Below are positions 8,750 to 18,602 of a stretch of 64,000 nucleotides of DNA, piece after piece; within the stretch, counting starts at the first letter, position 1, and every line of letters begins with the position of its first letter. The notes beneath the pieces are model-generated. The model made no database searches. It saw nothing but the letters and a program-made list of their open reading frames with translations, and was not told the DNA's origin. This DNA comes from Nocardioides sp. Root682. Lineage in GTDB: Bacteria; Actinomycetota; Actinomycetes; Propionibacteriales; Nocardioidaceae. A program made the position numbers and the translations under genes. The DNA lies in contig NZ_LMHJ01000001.1 in NCBI RefSeq assembly GCF_001427795.1, positions 915,773 through 979,772 on the forward strand, in the 5' to 3' direction.

Positions 8750-11700
8750 TTGTCGAAAGTCCTGCTGTCGTCGGAGGACGGACCTAACGTGGCTCCCGTG
8801 TCAGCGAACCAACACGACCTTCTCTCGACCCACGGATATCACCCCGTGAGCTCCGACATCGCCGAGTTCCTCACCCGCGTGCATTTCGAGCAGCTTCTCG
8901 TGTTCGGGGCAGGGGTACCGGATGTCGTCGACTCGGTAGCGGAGTGCCGCAGCCAGGCCGCGCCGCCAGCAGACCTTCCCACCGGCATCTACTGGTTCGG
9001 TGACCTGGATCCGAATCTCATCCTCCTCGTCCTCACCGGCGCACCGCCTGGACCATCGACAGCGCTGCCCGCAGCCGACGTACCCCTCGGGTCGGTGTTG
9101 GACCACGCACTGACTTGGGCAGAATCGTCCTGGGACACCGCCATGGTTGTGCCACGAGCCGCGTTCCCGGTCGGCTCGGACGTCGTGGTCGCGGGCACCG
9201 GACACGATGGCATCGTGCGGGATGGCCGTCAGTACATCGCGGGTCGGTGGATCTACAGGGTCTTCGCGGCAGGCGCGACCGTTCGTCGCGACGAGCAGGC
9301 GCTCACCGCTCCTCTGGTCAAGGACCTGGCATCTGCCTGGGTCCAGACGCAGCCGGTCTCACCGCAGAGATTCGCGGCGACTCTTACACGAGCCAAACTC
9401 GGTGGCCGGTTCACCGACACCATGTTCTCCTTCCGAGCGACTCGCACCATCTTTCGTCCCTATCAGTTCAAGCCAGTGCAGAAGCTCCTGGACACTGGCA
9501 CGTTGCGGCTGCTGATCGCCGACGAGGTCGGGCTGGGCAAGACGATCGAGGCAGGACTGGTTTGGACGGAACTGGAGGCTCGACGACAGGCCAATCGGGT
9601 CTTGGTGGTCTGCCCCTCGGCTCTTCTCACGAAGTGGCGGCGCGAGATGGAAGAGCGTTTCGCGTTCGACCTCGTCGAACTCGACAACGACGGACTAGCT
9701 GACCTTCTCGATCGGCTCGAATCGGGCAGACTGCCGCTACGCAGCGCACATGTTTGCAGCATCGAACGTCTGCGGACATGGGAAGGCGCCGACCGCGCGA
9801 CGGCGCTCGACCTCGAGTTCGACCTCGTGATCGTCGACGAAGCACACGCCTTCCGTAATGCCGACACACGGACCTACGAGTTGGGCGAAAACCTCTCCGC
9901 ATGGGCAGAGGCACTGGTCATGTTGTCGGCGACGCCGGTCAACCTCCGCAATCGCGACCTCTACAACCTCCTCAGCCTGCTCGTCCCCGGGGAGTTCGTC
10001 GACCTCGACTCGTTGGAGGAACGTTTGGCACCCAATCGGATCTTCCATCGGATCACCCGGTCGCTCACCGATCCAGGCGTGACCAACTCGGAGCGGCGAG
10101 CGTGGCTCGACGAGCTTGCCGACGACCCCTTCGGAGAGATCCAGAGTCGCCGGCCGGATTTCAAGTTGCTGGCATCGACCCTTGAACGCGAGGTGTTGTC
10201 CCCGGCCGACGCAGTCCAAGTGAAGCGATTCTGTGCAGAACTGCACGGCCTCTCGGCCGAGATCACCCGGACTCGCAAAGTCGACGTCCAAGAGTTCAAA
10301 GCTGTTCGCGAACCGCATCTCGTGGACGCGACCTTCAACGCGCAGGAGGCAGCCTTTTACGAGGCGTTCCGGGCGTGGTGCGTCCGGCGGGCTGACGCCG
10401 TCGGGATGCCCTTGCATTTCGCGATGCAGATGCCTCTGCGCTTGGCAGGGAGCTGCCTACCCGAGGCTGCCAGAACTGTCATCGACTGGCAGCCCGGACG
10501 TCGAGCCCAGAGCGACTCCGATGACGGCGTCGAACCCGCGTCGCTCTCGACCGACGTACCACCGGATGAGCACCTGTCGACCTTGGCCAGATCTCTGTCG
10601 GGTGACTCCAAGTTCGACGCCTTCAGGACCGCGATCGACGACCTGATCGGACAAGGCAAGCGGATCATCGTCTTCACGCACTCACGGCGCACTTTGCGCT
10701 ACCTGCATTCCCGACTTGACGACGACGCGCGGATCGTCGTCCTCCACGGCGACGTCGACCGGCGCGGTCGAGACAAGGTGATGTCGGACTTCCGGGCACA
10801 CGCTCACGACGTCCTGATCGCCACCAAGGTCGCCAGCGAGGGCCTCGACTTCGAATTCTGCTCCGCAGTCGTGAATTACGACTTGCCATGGAACCCGATG
10901 GAGGTCGAGCAGAGGATCGGTCGTATCGACCGCATCGGCCAGCGTGAGGAGAAGCTCGCCGTCCTCCACTTCCACACTCCCGGCACCATCGAGACCGACA
11001 TCATCGAACGAGTGATGGCACGTATTGGCGTTTTCGAACACGCCATCGGCGAGCTCGAGCCGATCCTCGACTCTCATTGGAAGGCGATGCAGGACGTCCT
11101 GTTCGACTTCTCGCTCTCCGCGGAGCAGCGCGCAGAACAGGAGCGCCTGGCGCTTTTGGCTCTGGAGGAGCAAGCCCGCGCTCTGGCCGACGTGGCGGCT
11201 GCTGCGCCCAGCCTGGTCAGCAGCGACGGGGCAGACATCGAAGGTCTGGCACAGGACCTCGAGGCGAGCGGCCGGTATCTGGGCCAGGACGAGCTCGCCC
11301 TCCTCGTCCAGGACTGGGCGGATACTTTCGGCGGCCGATTCGAGCGCGATGGCCTCGTGGTCCGACTGCTCGGCACAGATGAGATGACCGAGCACGTCAG
11401 GTCCCTCGTTCGTACCGGCGAACGACTTAACGTCGAGGTCGGAGAGCTCGTCGCTGCCCTCCAAGGTGGGCTGCCGATCACGCTGTCGATCGATCAGGAA
11501 CTGTCACGGGTGTCCGGCATTCCTCTGCTGACTGCCAACCACCCGATCATCCGAGCAGCGGCTGGAACCCCCGGCCACCGCCACGGCAGATACACCTCGC
11601 TCTCGATGAGCTCATCTGATGCCGGCGTCCCGCCTGGGCGATATCTGTCGCTCCTCACTCTGGTGACGTGGGACGGGCTGCGCCCGCTCCACGAAGTGTG

Positions 11701-12148
11701 GACCTCGACGATCGACCTGGGCACCTTGGCAGACGCGGGGACCGACCCAGGGTTGGCCGTCATGCGAGGGCTCGCTCGAGGCGATCTCTGCTCGGGAGCG
11801 CTGCGCCCGTGGCCCGGGGCGAGCGAAGCCGTCGAGATGGCGACCTTTCACCTCGAGGGCAACATCGCCGTCCGCCGGGTCGAGCTCGAGGCCGAGAACT
11901 CAGCGTTCATCGAGACGAGGCGCCGCTCGTTCGTCCAGGTCAACCAGCGGCGGCTCCACACGCTGACAGAGACGCTCAGGGTCCACGGCGAAAGAGGGAA
12001 CAAGAAGGCCATTCCACTCACCGAGGCTCGAATTCGCAAACAGCGCGACAGACATGCTGCCCAGCTCGCGCGGCTCGACGCCACTGCGACACCGCAGCTC
12101 ACCAGTCAGGACCTCGCTGTCTGCGTGATCGACGTGCACCATGACTGA
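8750..12148 (+). CDS. SNF2-family DEAD/DEAH helicase, large
   Basis: A protein of about 1130 residues. After a 230-residue N-terminal part without a recognised domain, the SF2 core begins: Walker A in ADEVGLGKTIEAG (about residue 257), DEAH in VIVDEAHAF (about 360), SAT in LSATPVNLRNR, and the C-terminal helicase lobe ending in EVEQRIGRIDRIGQ (about 725). This is the RapA/SNF2 type that moves along double-stranded DNA rather than unwinding it. The C-terminal third is unassigned. The start is uncertain: TTG at 8750 has GGAGG at good distance, and GTG at 8789 also has GGAGG. The next gene overlaps its end by 8 bases. Related helicases occur in many defence operons, but no DISARM partner genes (DUF1998, PLD) are present here. 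Confidence 0.85.
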   Translation: MSKVLLSSEDGPNVAPVSANQHDLLSTHGYHPVSSDIAEFLTRVHFEQLLVFGAGVPDVVDSVAECRSQAAPPADLPTGIYWFGDLDPNLILLVLTGAPPGPSTALPAADVPLGSVLDHALTWAESSWDTAMVVPRAAFPVGSDVVVAGTGHDGIVRDGRQYIAGRWIYRVFAAGATVRRDEQALTAPLVKDLASAWVQTQPVSPQRFAATLTRAKLGGRFTDTMFSFRATRTIFRPYQFKPVQKLLDTGTLRLLIADEVGLGKTIEAGLVWTELEARRQANRVLVVCPSALLTKWRREMEERFAFDLVELDNDGLADLLDRLESGRLPLRSAHVCSIERLRTWEGADRATALDLEFDLVIVDEAHAFRNADTRTYELGENLSAWAEALVMLSATPVNLRNRDLYNLLSLLVPGEFVDLDSLEERLAPNRIFHRITRSLTDPGVTNSERRAWLDELADDPFGEIQSRRPDFKLLASTLEREVLSPADAVQVKRFCAELHGLSAEITRTRKVDVQEFKAVREPHLVDATFNAQEAAFYEAFRAWCVRRADAVGMPLHFAMQMPLRLAGSCLPEAARTVIDWQPGRRAQSDSDDGVEPASLSTDVPPDEHLSTLARSLSGDSKFDAFRTAIDDLIGQGKRIIVFTHSRRTLRYLHSRLDDDARIVVLHGDVDRRGRDKVMSDFRAHAHDVLIATKVASEGLDFEFCSAVVNYDLPWNPMEVEQRIGRIDRIGQREEKLAVLHFHTPGTIETDIIERVMARIGVFEHAIGELEPILDSHWKAMQDVLFDFSLSAEQRAEQERLALLALEEQARALADVAAAAPSLVSSDGADIEGLAQDLEASGRYLGQDELALLVQDWADTFGGRFERDGLVVRLLGTDEMTEHVRSLVRTGERLNVEVGELVAALQGGLPITLSIDQELSRVSGIPLLTANHPIIRAAAGTPGHRHGRYTSLSMSSSDAGVPPGRYLSLLTLVTWDGLRPLHEVWTSTIDLGTLADAGTDPGLAVMRGLARGDLCSGALRPWPGASEAVEMATFHLEGNIAVRRVELEAENSAFIETRRRSFVQVNQRRLHTLTETLRVHGERGNKKAIPLTEARIRKQRDRHAAQLARLDATATPQLTSQDLAVCVIDVHHD

Positions 12149-14083
12149 CCAGACTGATCTGCCGACCGAGCGCGCTCGCAACGACGCGTACCTGAGGAGA
12201 CTGATCGCCTCCCCTCCTGAGAGGCCCGCGGTGAGCGTGGCTCGCAGCAGACTCTGGGTCGAGCCCACCGGGATCACCGGTCCCTCGCTGAACGGCATCC
12301 ACCCTCTGGTGGCCGACTCGGCTTCGATGCGGGCGACGAGTTCTTGGGAAAGGACTGCTACATCGGCTCCAGACGAGTCGATGACGGCGACTTCCAAGTG
12401 GTGTCCTGGGATGCACCGGTCTCGCAACGACTCTTCTACGGGCAGCGGCGGGCGCGGTGCACCGTCGATGGCGAGCTGGCTGTCCGTCGCACCTTCGAGC
12501 ACGATGACGAGGACATCGCGTCAATCCACGACGAGTGGCTCATGCCGATCGAACCGTCGCCGTTCTCCTCGACACTGGCAGTCCCCACCCCGAACGAAGT
12601 CGGATCGCACCGCCGTCGACGCGGAAAGCGACGAGAGGGCCCCGGCGCTCCGCAGTCGTCAGAGGCCAGTTCGAGGTCTGACAGCGAGCTGACCGGCTTG
12701 GAGGACATGCGGGCGCCGAGCGCGGTCCTGAGCAAACTGTCTTCCCCACGGACCGCCACGCTCCGCTCGGTGTTGGCGACGCTGCAGCCGGACCAGTTTG
12801 ATGTGGTGTCTGAACCCTCCGACGGCGACGTCATCGTCCAAGGGCACCCTGGGACCGGGAAGACGGTGGTCGCGGCATATCGCTCTGCTTTCCTCGTCAG
12901 CCCGGAACGGGGCCGTGCAAAGGCGAACTCAGTCCTGCTGGTCGGCCCGACGCCGCAGTATGTGGAGCACGTCCGCGACCTGCTTCGACCGCTGGATCGC
13001 GACGGGAGGGTCACCATCACCCACATCGCCCACGTGCTGGACCAGGCCGTGTCGATCAAGGGCCAGTGGCTAGGCGGAATCGGCGGGGAGCACGACGAGG
13101 TCGATGCACGTGCGCAGGTCTTCGGAGTCCTTGCCGAGGAGCGCCTCCGGAGCCGCACCGTCTCATCGAATCCGAGGGTCGCACGACGAGAACACATCCG
13201 CATGCTCTACGAGCTCGTGCGCAATAACGGAGATGCTCACGGGCCGCTTTCGGAGCATCCAGCCGACGTGGCCTGGATGAACCGCCTTCCATCGTTCGAC
13301 CAAGCCGTACGGCTACGCCGGTATCTGCCGCTACTGGCACAACTCGCACGCACCTTCGACGATGTTCGCACCGGGGACCAGTTCGATCACGTCGTCGTCG
13401 ACGAAGCCCAGGATCTCTCCCCGATCGAGTGGAACGTCCTCGAGCAGCACTTGCGTCAGGGCGGACACTGGACGCTGGTGGGCGATATGAACCAGCGACG
13501 GTCAGCAGCGACGTACCCCAGCTGGATGGAGGTGGCCCGACACCTCGGGCTGCGTCACAATGGCACTGCGGTGGAGCCCACTGCATTGCGCCGCGGCTAC
13601 CGGTCGACTACGCCAATTCTGAGGTTCGCTGACAGGCTTCTTCTGGCGAGTGAACGCGGTGCTTCGTCGATCCAGTCGGACGGTCCTGAGCCTGCCGTGC
13701 GACACATCGCGTCTCGAGACGCCTTGATTCCCGAGGCCCTGGCCAGCGCCTCCCGGCTACTCACTGAACATCCGGGTGGCACGGTCGCGATCATCACTAT
13801 GGACCCAGGAATGGTCATCGACAGGCTCGGACGTCAGGGTTGGCGACGGGGCCAGACGGCGACGACGTGGACGACGGCCGAGCTCTCGTTGAGCGTCTTG
13901 GCGCCCGAGAACGCACGGGGACTCGAGTTCGATGGGGTCGTCGTGATCGAGCCCGGTGTCTTCCCGGAAAATCAAGGGAGGGCAGGGCAGCTGTACACCA
14001 GCCTTACCCGAGCAAACCGGGAGCTGGAGGTCGTGTGGCACCGGAGTCTCCCCCCGCCGCTAAGAACGGCAGGTAGAGGTTGA
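12141..14083 (+). CDS. HelD-like SF1 (UvrD-type) helicase with apparent frameshift
   Basis: An ATG at 12141 overlaps the previous stop and opens a frame that reads as a plausible start (MTDQTDLPTERARNDAYLRR), but similarity moves to another frame near 12305-12317. From there the protein reads GRLGFDAGDEF, then CYIGSRRVDDGDF, the YIGR-type segment of HelD/HelR proteins, and continues to 14083. One missing base in the GGTGGCC stretch near 12311 explains the shift. The helicase part has GHPGTGKT, VVDEAQDLSP, VGDMNQR, LRRGYRS and the C-terminal LYTSLTRANRE. Rejoined length is about 647 residues, near the family's 650-750. If the frameshift is real, only a TTG at 12344 would start the helicase frame. 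HelD proteins remove RNA polymerase from DNA; that role here is inference. Confidence 0.75.
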
Positions 14084-14147
14084 AGCCGGGCGAAGCAATA
14101 CTGCCGTTCCATGCTCATGCGTCGGGGGTCGTTCGTACGATCCGTGC

Positions 14148-15866
14148 ATGACGTCAGGTGCGGCTACCAACTTCCTGAGCGAGTGGGCGCAGCTCCGGGC
14201 ACAGGAAGAGCCTGCGTCCGTCGACCAGGTCGATCGGCTGATGTCACGTTCCAGCACTCCGCGAGAACGACTACTCGTGGCAGCCATCGAGATCGAGACC
14301 GGGTGCAGCTCCGACGACGACGTCCTCTTCGGGCGTGGAGTGGCGCGATTCCGATCCGGACTCCACGAGGAACAGTTGGAAGTCCTCGGATGCTTTACCG
14401 ACCTCGCGATGTTCGGGCCAGCAGAACGACGACGCACCCTCTTCTGGGATGTCTGGTCGGGTGAGTTGGGACCGGCCGATCCTGTGATGCGACTTCTCGC
14501 AAGCCGATCGACTTCGGATGCAGAGACTTTGGTCGCCCATCCGACGACATCGCGCCTGGGAGAGCTCGGTCGCGGATTCCAGCAGGAGCTGCAGCGGGAG
14601 CTCGCTTGGCTTGCAGTCGATTCCTACATCGCTCATCGCGACATCGCCTGGCTCGATCTCGTGAGGTCCCCATTTCTCGAGCTCCGCCCGGAAGCTGCCG
14701 GCTTCTGGGAGTACGAGCTCATCCGCGCAGTCACTGAGCTCGCCCTGGGGCAGACCGCGGATGCAACGGGCCGTGTGCGTCGCCTCTGTGTCGCGCAGGG
14801 GAGCAGCGGGTGGCGCTTGAAGGCAATCCGTCGCGCCGTCGCTACCTACAGTGCACTGGCTGCACCGGACGTCGATCTCTGGGCCACGGCATGCGAGGCT
14901 CCTGCGCTGGCGACGGCCGACGCCGCCTCACCACAGGAGGAGCTCGGCGCCTTCATGCTCATGGCGGCTAGGGGTTCGTGGAGCGAGACAGCGTTGGCTG
15001 ATGCACTGGGCCAGTTGGAGCACCGCCCGACGGACTTGTTCCTCTTCTTGCTCCAGTTCGCGGATCAGCCCTTCGGTCCGCAGTTGGCGCGCATGCTGAG
15101 CACACACGTCGGCGACCCTGCGAGGGTGAGCAGCCTCCCTTGGCCGGGACGCGAGAACGCTTTCGCCCGCGCTTGCCGTTCGCTGCCGCCCGATGCGGGC
15201 CTCCCCCTCCTGGCTGCCGCCGCCGAATCACTCGGGACTCCGCAGCTCCGGGCATCACTCATCGACGCGCTCGAACGAAGCAGCGCCCACGCTCTCGACC
15301 GATTCGAACACCAACGCCTGCAGGCGATGTTGACGGCCCACCTTTCTGCCCTCTCATCGCCCGCCAAGGAAATGGCCCTGCGCGGAGCGGTCTACCGCGC
15401 GATCGTCGACGGTTCCAACGTGGTGCTGGCGGGTGTTCACAGCCATGACCGTCCCGGTAGGTTCGCCTACTACGAGCAGCTGGTGAGTGACTTGACTGAT
15501 GCCGGGTTCCGGGAGATCGTCACCTACTTCGATGCGAAGCTCAGACACGGCTTCCCTGCCTCGGAGTGGTCGAAGATCGAGGCCCTTGAGGCGGACCGCA
15601 AGGCGATGGTCGTCAGGGGCATCGCCGACGTCCACGTGATCCGACACTTCTTAGAGGCTCCGCGTGCATCCTGGATCGTCACGAACGACGACTACAAGGA
15701 CCACCTCGCAGACTTTCCCGGATTCGACCAGTACTGGTTCTCGCACCGTTTGCACTTCCACGTCGACCAGTCCGACAGAATCGCCTGGGACCGACCGCTG
15801 GACTCACCGCGCCTACCACGCGGCGCACCATTCAAGCCTTACTCCCCGAACAGGAGCATCGGATGA
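14148..15866 (+). CDS. Large helical protein with C-terminal NYN/PIN-type RNase domain
   Basis: A 572-residue protein. The first 400 residues are Leu- and Ala-rich, probably helical repeats, with no recognised family. From about residue 415 it matches the Zc3h12a/NYN pattern: AIVDGSNVVLAG with the first metal-binding Asp, a middle IVTYFDAKL, and WIVTNDDYKDHLADFP with the late acidic residues. That is a metal-dependent RNase fold of the PIN superfamily. It starts at ATG 14148, 64 bp after the helicase gene, and its end overlaps the next start by 4 bases. In this operon it is the best candidate for an RNA-cutting effector. Substrate is unknown. Confidence 0.72.
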   Translation: MTSGAATNFLSEWAQLRAQEEPASVDQVDRLMSRSSTPRERLLVAAIEIETGCSSDDDVLFGRGVARFRSGLHEEQLEVLGCFTDLAMFGPAERRRTLFWDVWSGELGPADPVMRLLASRSTSDAETLVAHPTTSRLGELGRGFQQELQRELAWLAVDSYIAHRDIAWLDLVRSPFLELRPEAAGFWEYELIRAVTELALGQTADATGRVRRLCVAQGSSGWRLKAIRRAVATYSALAAPDVDLWATACEAPALATADAASPQEELGAFMLMAARGSWSETALADALGQLEHRPTDLFLFLLQFADQPFGPQLARMLSTHVGDPARVSSLPWPGRENAFARACRSLPPDAGLPLLAAAAESLGTPQLRASLIDALERSSAHALDRFEHQRLQAMLTAHLSALSSPAKEMALRGAVYRAIVDGSNVVLAGVHSHDRPGRFAYYEQLVSDLTDAGFREIVTYFDAKLRHGFPASEWSKIEALEADRKAMVVRGIADVHVIRHFLEAPRASWIVTNDDYKDHLADFPGFDQYWFSHRLHFHVDQSDRIAWDRPLDSPRLPRGAPFKPYSPNRSIG

Positions 15867-17035
15867 AGGACACTCAGCAAGCTCCGCACACGGCGCAGTG
15901 GTTGGCTTCAGCTGACGCCGCAGCCCTGGAAGCAGAGGGCGATCGAGCATCTGCGGGGCTGCGAGCATTGTCTAGAGACGGTATCGAGTCCGGCTTGGCG
16001 AGTGTCGTCAATGTCCTTCGTCGCACGCTCGAGAACGGCTCAGAGCTCGATCCGCTCCCGCCGTCCAAAGCCAGGCCGCTCGTGATGGCGTCACTGGTCT
16101 TCATCCGCGACAACCGGGAAGCCATTCTCGATCTGGACAACAGTGGCGTTCTCGTCTCGACCCTACGACGCCTACATCACCGCAAGGAACAGTTCGGTAA
16201 TCCGACGATCATCAGAAATCTCGACGACCTGATGGCTCTCCTGGGTCCGGAGGAACCAACGGCACTCGCCGCCGCGCCAAGTTCCGGAAACGTGCCGGCG
16301 CTCACCCCGTCCGGTGAGTCTTCGCCACAGCAGAGCCCGCTCGACGAGTGGCTTATCCAGCGGGAGGGATTCGCCACTGATGACCGCATTGGGGGTGACA
16401 TCCGCTTCTTGAACGCCTACCTGGGACGCGCCATTCCGACGTCTTTTGCCGAGGCCCTGTACCACGACGACAGCTTCTGGTCGGAGGCTCCTGTTCTGGC
16501 CTGGCTCGACCTTCGAGCCGAGCCGTTCGACGCTGACACAACGGGGGTGGCGGCGGCCGCGCTGCTCAACGCGAAGCTGAGGCTGGTGAGGCCGCGCTTC
16601 TTTTTGAGGAATCCCTCCAGTCTGGTGATCCAGCCCATCGCCAACTCGGCCGAACTGGAACAACTTCGCACCGAGATCCGCAATGATCTGGTGGTCCGGA
16701 CCCTGACCACTGTCCTCGATGCGCGATCGGTCCTCGAATCAGAACGCCGTCGAGGCCCCAAGGCAACGGTGCGGAAGAACGAGGTGCTCAAGGTCTCCGA
16801 CACGCTCAAGGCCCTCTTCTCCCGTCTCGGTTTCGACGAACGGCCGGAAGTCGGGACCTCGCTTGCCTTCGACCCGGTCGAGCACCACGGTCCGAGTGAT
16901 ACCGAGAGCCAAGAATCTGTCGTCGTCACGCGGCCCGGGCTCTGGGACCTCTCGACCAACCGATACATCATCAGCCCAGTCGTGCGACGTCCACGCGATC
17001 AACGAGTCGAAGACGAATCAGGAGAATCCAAATGA
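15863..17035 (+). CDS. Uncharacterised protein, 390 residues, coupled to NYN and Hsp70 genes
   Basis: No domain was recognised. The N-terminal 140 residues look helical; a Pro/Ser-rich linker spans about 140-160; the remainder is mixed, with a charged basic stretch ESERRRGPKATVRKNE near 295. It has AGGAG before its ATG and overlaps both neighbours by 4 bases (ATGA), so it is made in step with the NYN protein and the Hsp70 protein. Position directly before an Hsp70-like gene invites the idea of a dedicated cochaperone or client, but no J-domain HPD or GrpE feature is visible. Confidence 0.7.
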   Translation: MKDTQQAPHTAQWLASADAAALEAEGDRASAGLRALSRDGIESGLASVVNVLRRTLENGSELDPLPPSKARPLVMASLVFIRDNREAILDLDNSGVLVSTLRRLHHRKEQFGNPTIIRNLDDLMALLGPEEPTALAAAPSSGNVPALTPSGESSPQQSPLDEWLIQREGFATDDRIGGDIRFLNAYLGRAIPTSFAEALYHDDSFWSEAPVLAWLDLRAEPFDADTTGVAAAALLNAKLRLVRPRFFLRNPSSLVIQPIANSAELEQLRTEIRNDLVVRTLTTVLDARSVLESERRRGPKATVRKNEVLKVSDTLKALFSRLGFDERPEVGTSLAFDPVEHHGPSDTESQESVVVTRPGLWDLSTNRYIISPVVRRPRDQRVEDESGESK

Positions 17036-18591
17036 GCCACGGCGAACTGGGCGTGGGCATTGACCTCGGCACCTCGAACTCGTCGATCTGCAGGCTCGAT
17101 GTCGGCAGAGGAACCTACGATTTCGACTTCGCCAAGGATGAAGGCGGGCGCACTGATCTGCCGAGTCTCGTGTCGGTGTACGGCGGCGAGATGTACTTCG
17201 GCGATGCTGCTGTCCGTCGTGAACGGAGCGCCGACGCGAGCTCGCTTCGCAATTTCAAGCTCCTACTGAGAGACAACACGCCGGTCCAGCTCGGCGATCG
17301 AGAGTACGAGCCGGTCGAGCTCATGCACCGATTCCTTCGCTACCTGAAGGGCGTCTACGAAGCCCAGTGGGGGCCCCTCTCGAAGGCTGTCATCACGGTT
17401 CCTGCGTACGAGGAGTTCGACCTCGACTACCAGGAACGCCTACGCCAAGCGGCCGCGGGCGCGGACGGGAAGCCGTTGTTCACGGATGTGAAGACATTGA
17501 AGGAACCGGACGCCGTGCTCGTTAGTTTGATCGACGTCGATCAGCTCGAGGGACAGACGATCCTGGTGTTCGACATGGGCGGCGGCACCCTGGACGTCAG
17601 TGTCCGCAAGGTCACCCCCAACCCTGGCGAGCCCAAGCGACCTATCCTCAAACAACTCGCCATCACGGGGTCCAGCGCAGCCGGCGTGGCACTCACTTTC
17701 GACTACGGAGTCAAGCTCGTCGAGCAGTGGGCCACGAAGTCGAAGATCACGTTGGACATCGGCCAAATCGAACAGGTCATCAAGTCGAACTTTGCTGCAT
17801 TCGACGCATCCAAGATCGCACTCAGCGGACTCTCTCAGCGCGAAGGCCTCGACTCGACAATCGTCGATCCGTTCACCTTGGAAGGCGGCGAGTTCGGCCG
17901 AGCCATCCAGCTCTCTCCCCGACCTGTCGATCTCACTGAACTCTCCAGTCAGGTCTGCGATGACGCGGTCGCAACGGTCGAAAAGGCGCTGAGCGAGGCA
18001 GGCCTTCTCGTCACCGACATCGACACCTACATCATGGTCGGCGGCGCCAGCCAACTGCCACTGATGCGCCACCGACTCGTGGAGTTCTTCGGCAAACAGC
18101 CGCTGAGCAACGTGTCCGATCTCGGACGGATCGATCCGCGCAACGCGATCAGCAAGGGAGCCGCGGTCTTCGACCTCGAGCGACCGTCCGTCACCGGCGA
18201 CAGTTCCGCGGTGAACGCTCCGAGCGTTCCGAACACGTCGCCCATCCTGGAACAGATCCTTCCCTACGATCTTTCTCTTCTCGTGGATGCCGGCGCGAAG
18301 CTGCAGGTTCTCGTAAGTAAGGGCACGAACTTGCCGGCGCCTGACAAGAGCGTCACCTTCTACATGCCCAAAGCCGACGACAACATCGACATCGCGCTCT
18401 ACCGCGGCTCGGGCATGCCCTCCCAGGCGCACGAGGTCACGCGTCGACGGGTCTGGTTCGACAGGAAGCTGGCGGTGAACGCCGAGGTCCATGTCACCTT
18501 CGAGGTCGCCGATGACGGAGCCGTCACGGTTTTCGTGAGCGGGGACAGCGGGGAGCCGAAGTTGGCTATCCTCACTGAAAAGCCCATCTGA
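17032..18591 (+). CDS. Hsp70-family (DnaK-like) ATPase
   Basis: A 519-residue actin-fold ATPase. Phosphate 1 is GIDLGTSNSSIC (residues 9-20), phosphate 2 is VFDMGGGTLDVS (about 178-190) and the adenosine motif is IMVGGASQLPLM (about 333). A substrate-binding-like beta domain follows from about residue 405, but the helical lid of true DnaK (about 610-640 residues) is absent. It is not the housekeeping dnaK: no grpE or dnaJ is next to it, and the neighbours are helicases and an RNase-like gene. AGGAG precedes the ATG, which overlaps the previous stop. It may act as an ATP-driven switch or assembly factor within the operon's system; this is inference. Confidence 0.88.
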   Translation: MSHGELGVGIDLGTSNSSICRLDVGRGTYDFDFAKDEGGRTDLPSLVSVYGGEMYFGDAAVRRERSADASSLRNFKLLLRDNTPVQLGDREYEPVELMHRFLRYLKGVYEAQWGPLSKAVITVPAYEEFDLDYQERLRQAAAGADGKPLFTDVKTLKEPDAVLVSLIDVDQLEGQTILVFDMGGGTLDVSVRKVTPNPGEPKRPILKQLAITGSSAAGVALTFDYGVKLVEQWATKSKITLDIGQIEQVIKSNFAAFDASKIALSGLSQREGLDSTIVDPFTLEGGEFGRAIQLSPRPVDLTELSSQVCDDAVATVEKALSEAGLLVTDIDTYIMVGGASQLPLMRHRLVEFFGKQPLSNVSDLGRIDPRNAISKGAAVFDLERPSVTGDSSAVNAPSVPNTSPILEQILPYDLSLLVDAGAKLQVLVSKGTNLPAPDKSVTFYMPKADDNIDIALYRGSGMPSQAHEVTRRRVWFDRKLAVNAEVHVTFEVADDGAVTVFVSGDSGEPKLAILTEKPI

Positions 18592-18602
18592 CAAGGAGCA
18601 TC

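Noticed and set aside
8750..12148. DISARM assignment for the SNF2 helicases at 8750 and 46225
   Set aside because: DISARM needs DUF1998 (drmB), drmA helicase and usually drmC PLD genes; none is present in the window.
17440..18594. Long minus-strand open frame opposite the Hsp70 gene
   Set aside because: It is the complement of a clearly coding gene and reads as Asp/Arg/Val-rich sequence without motifs.
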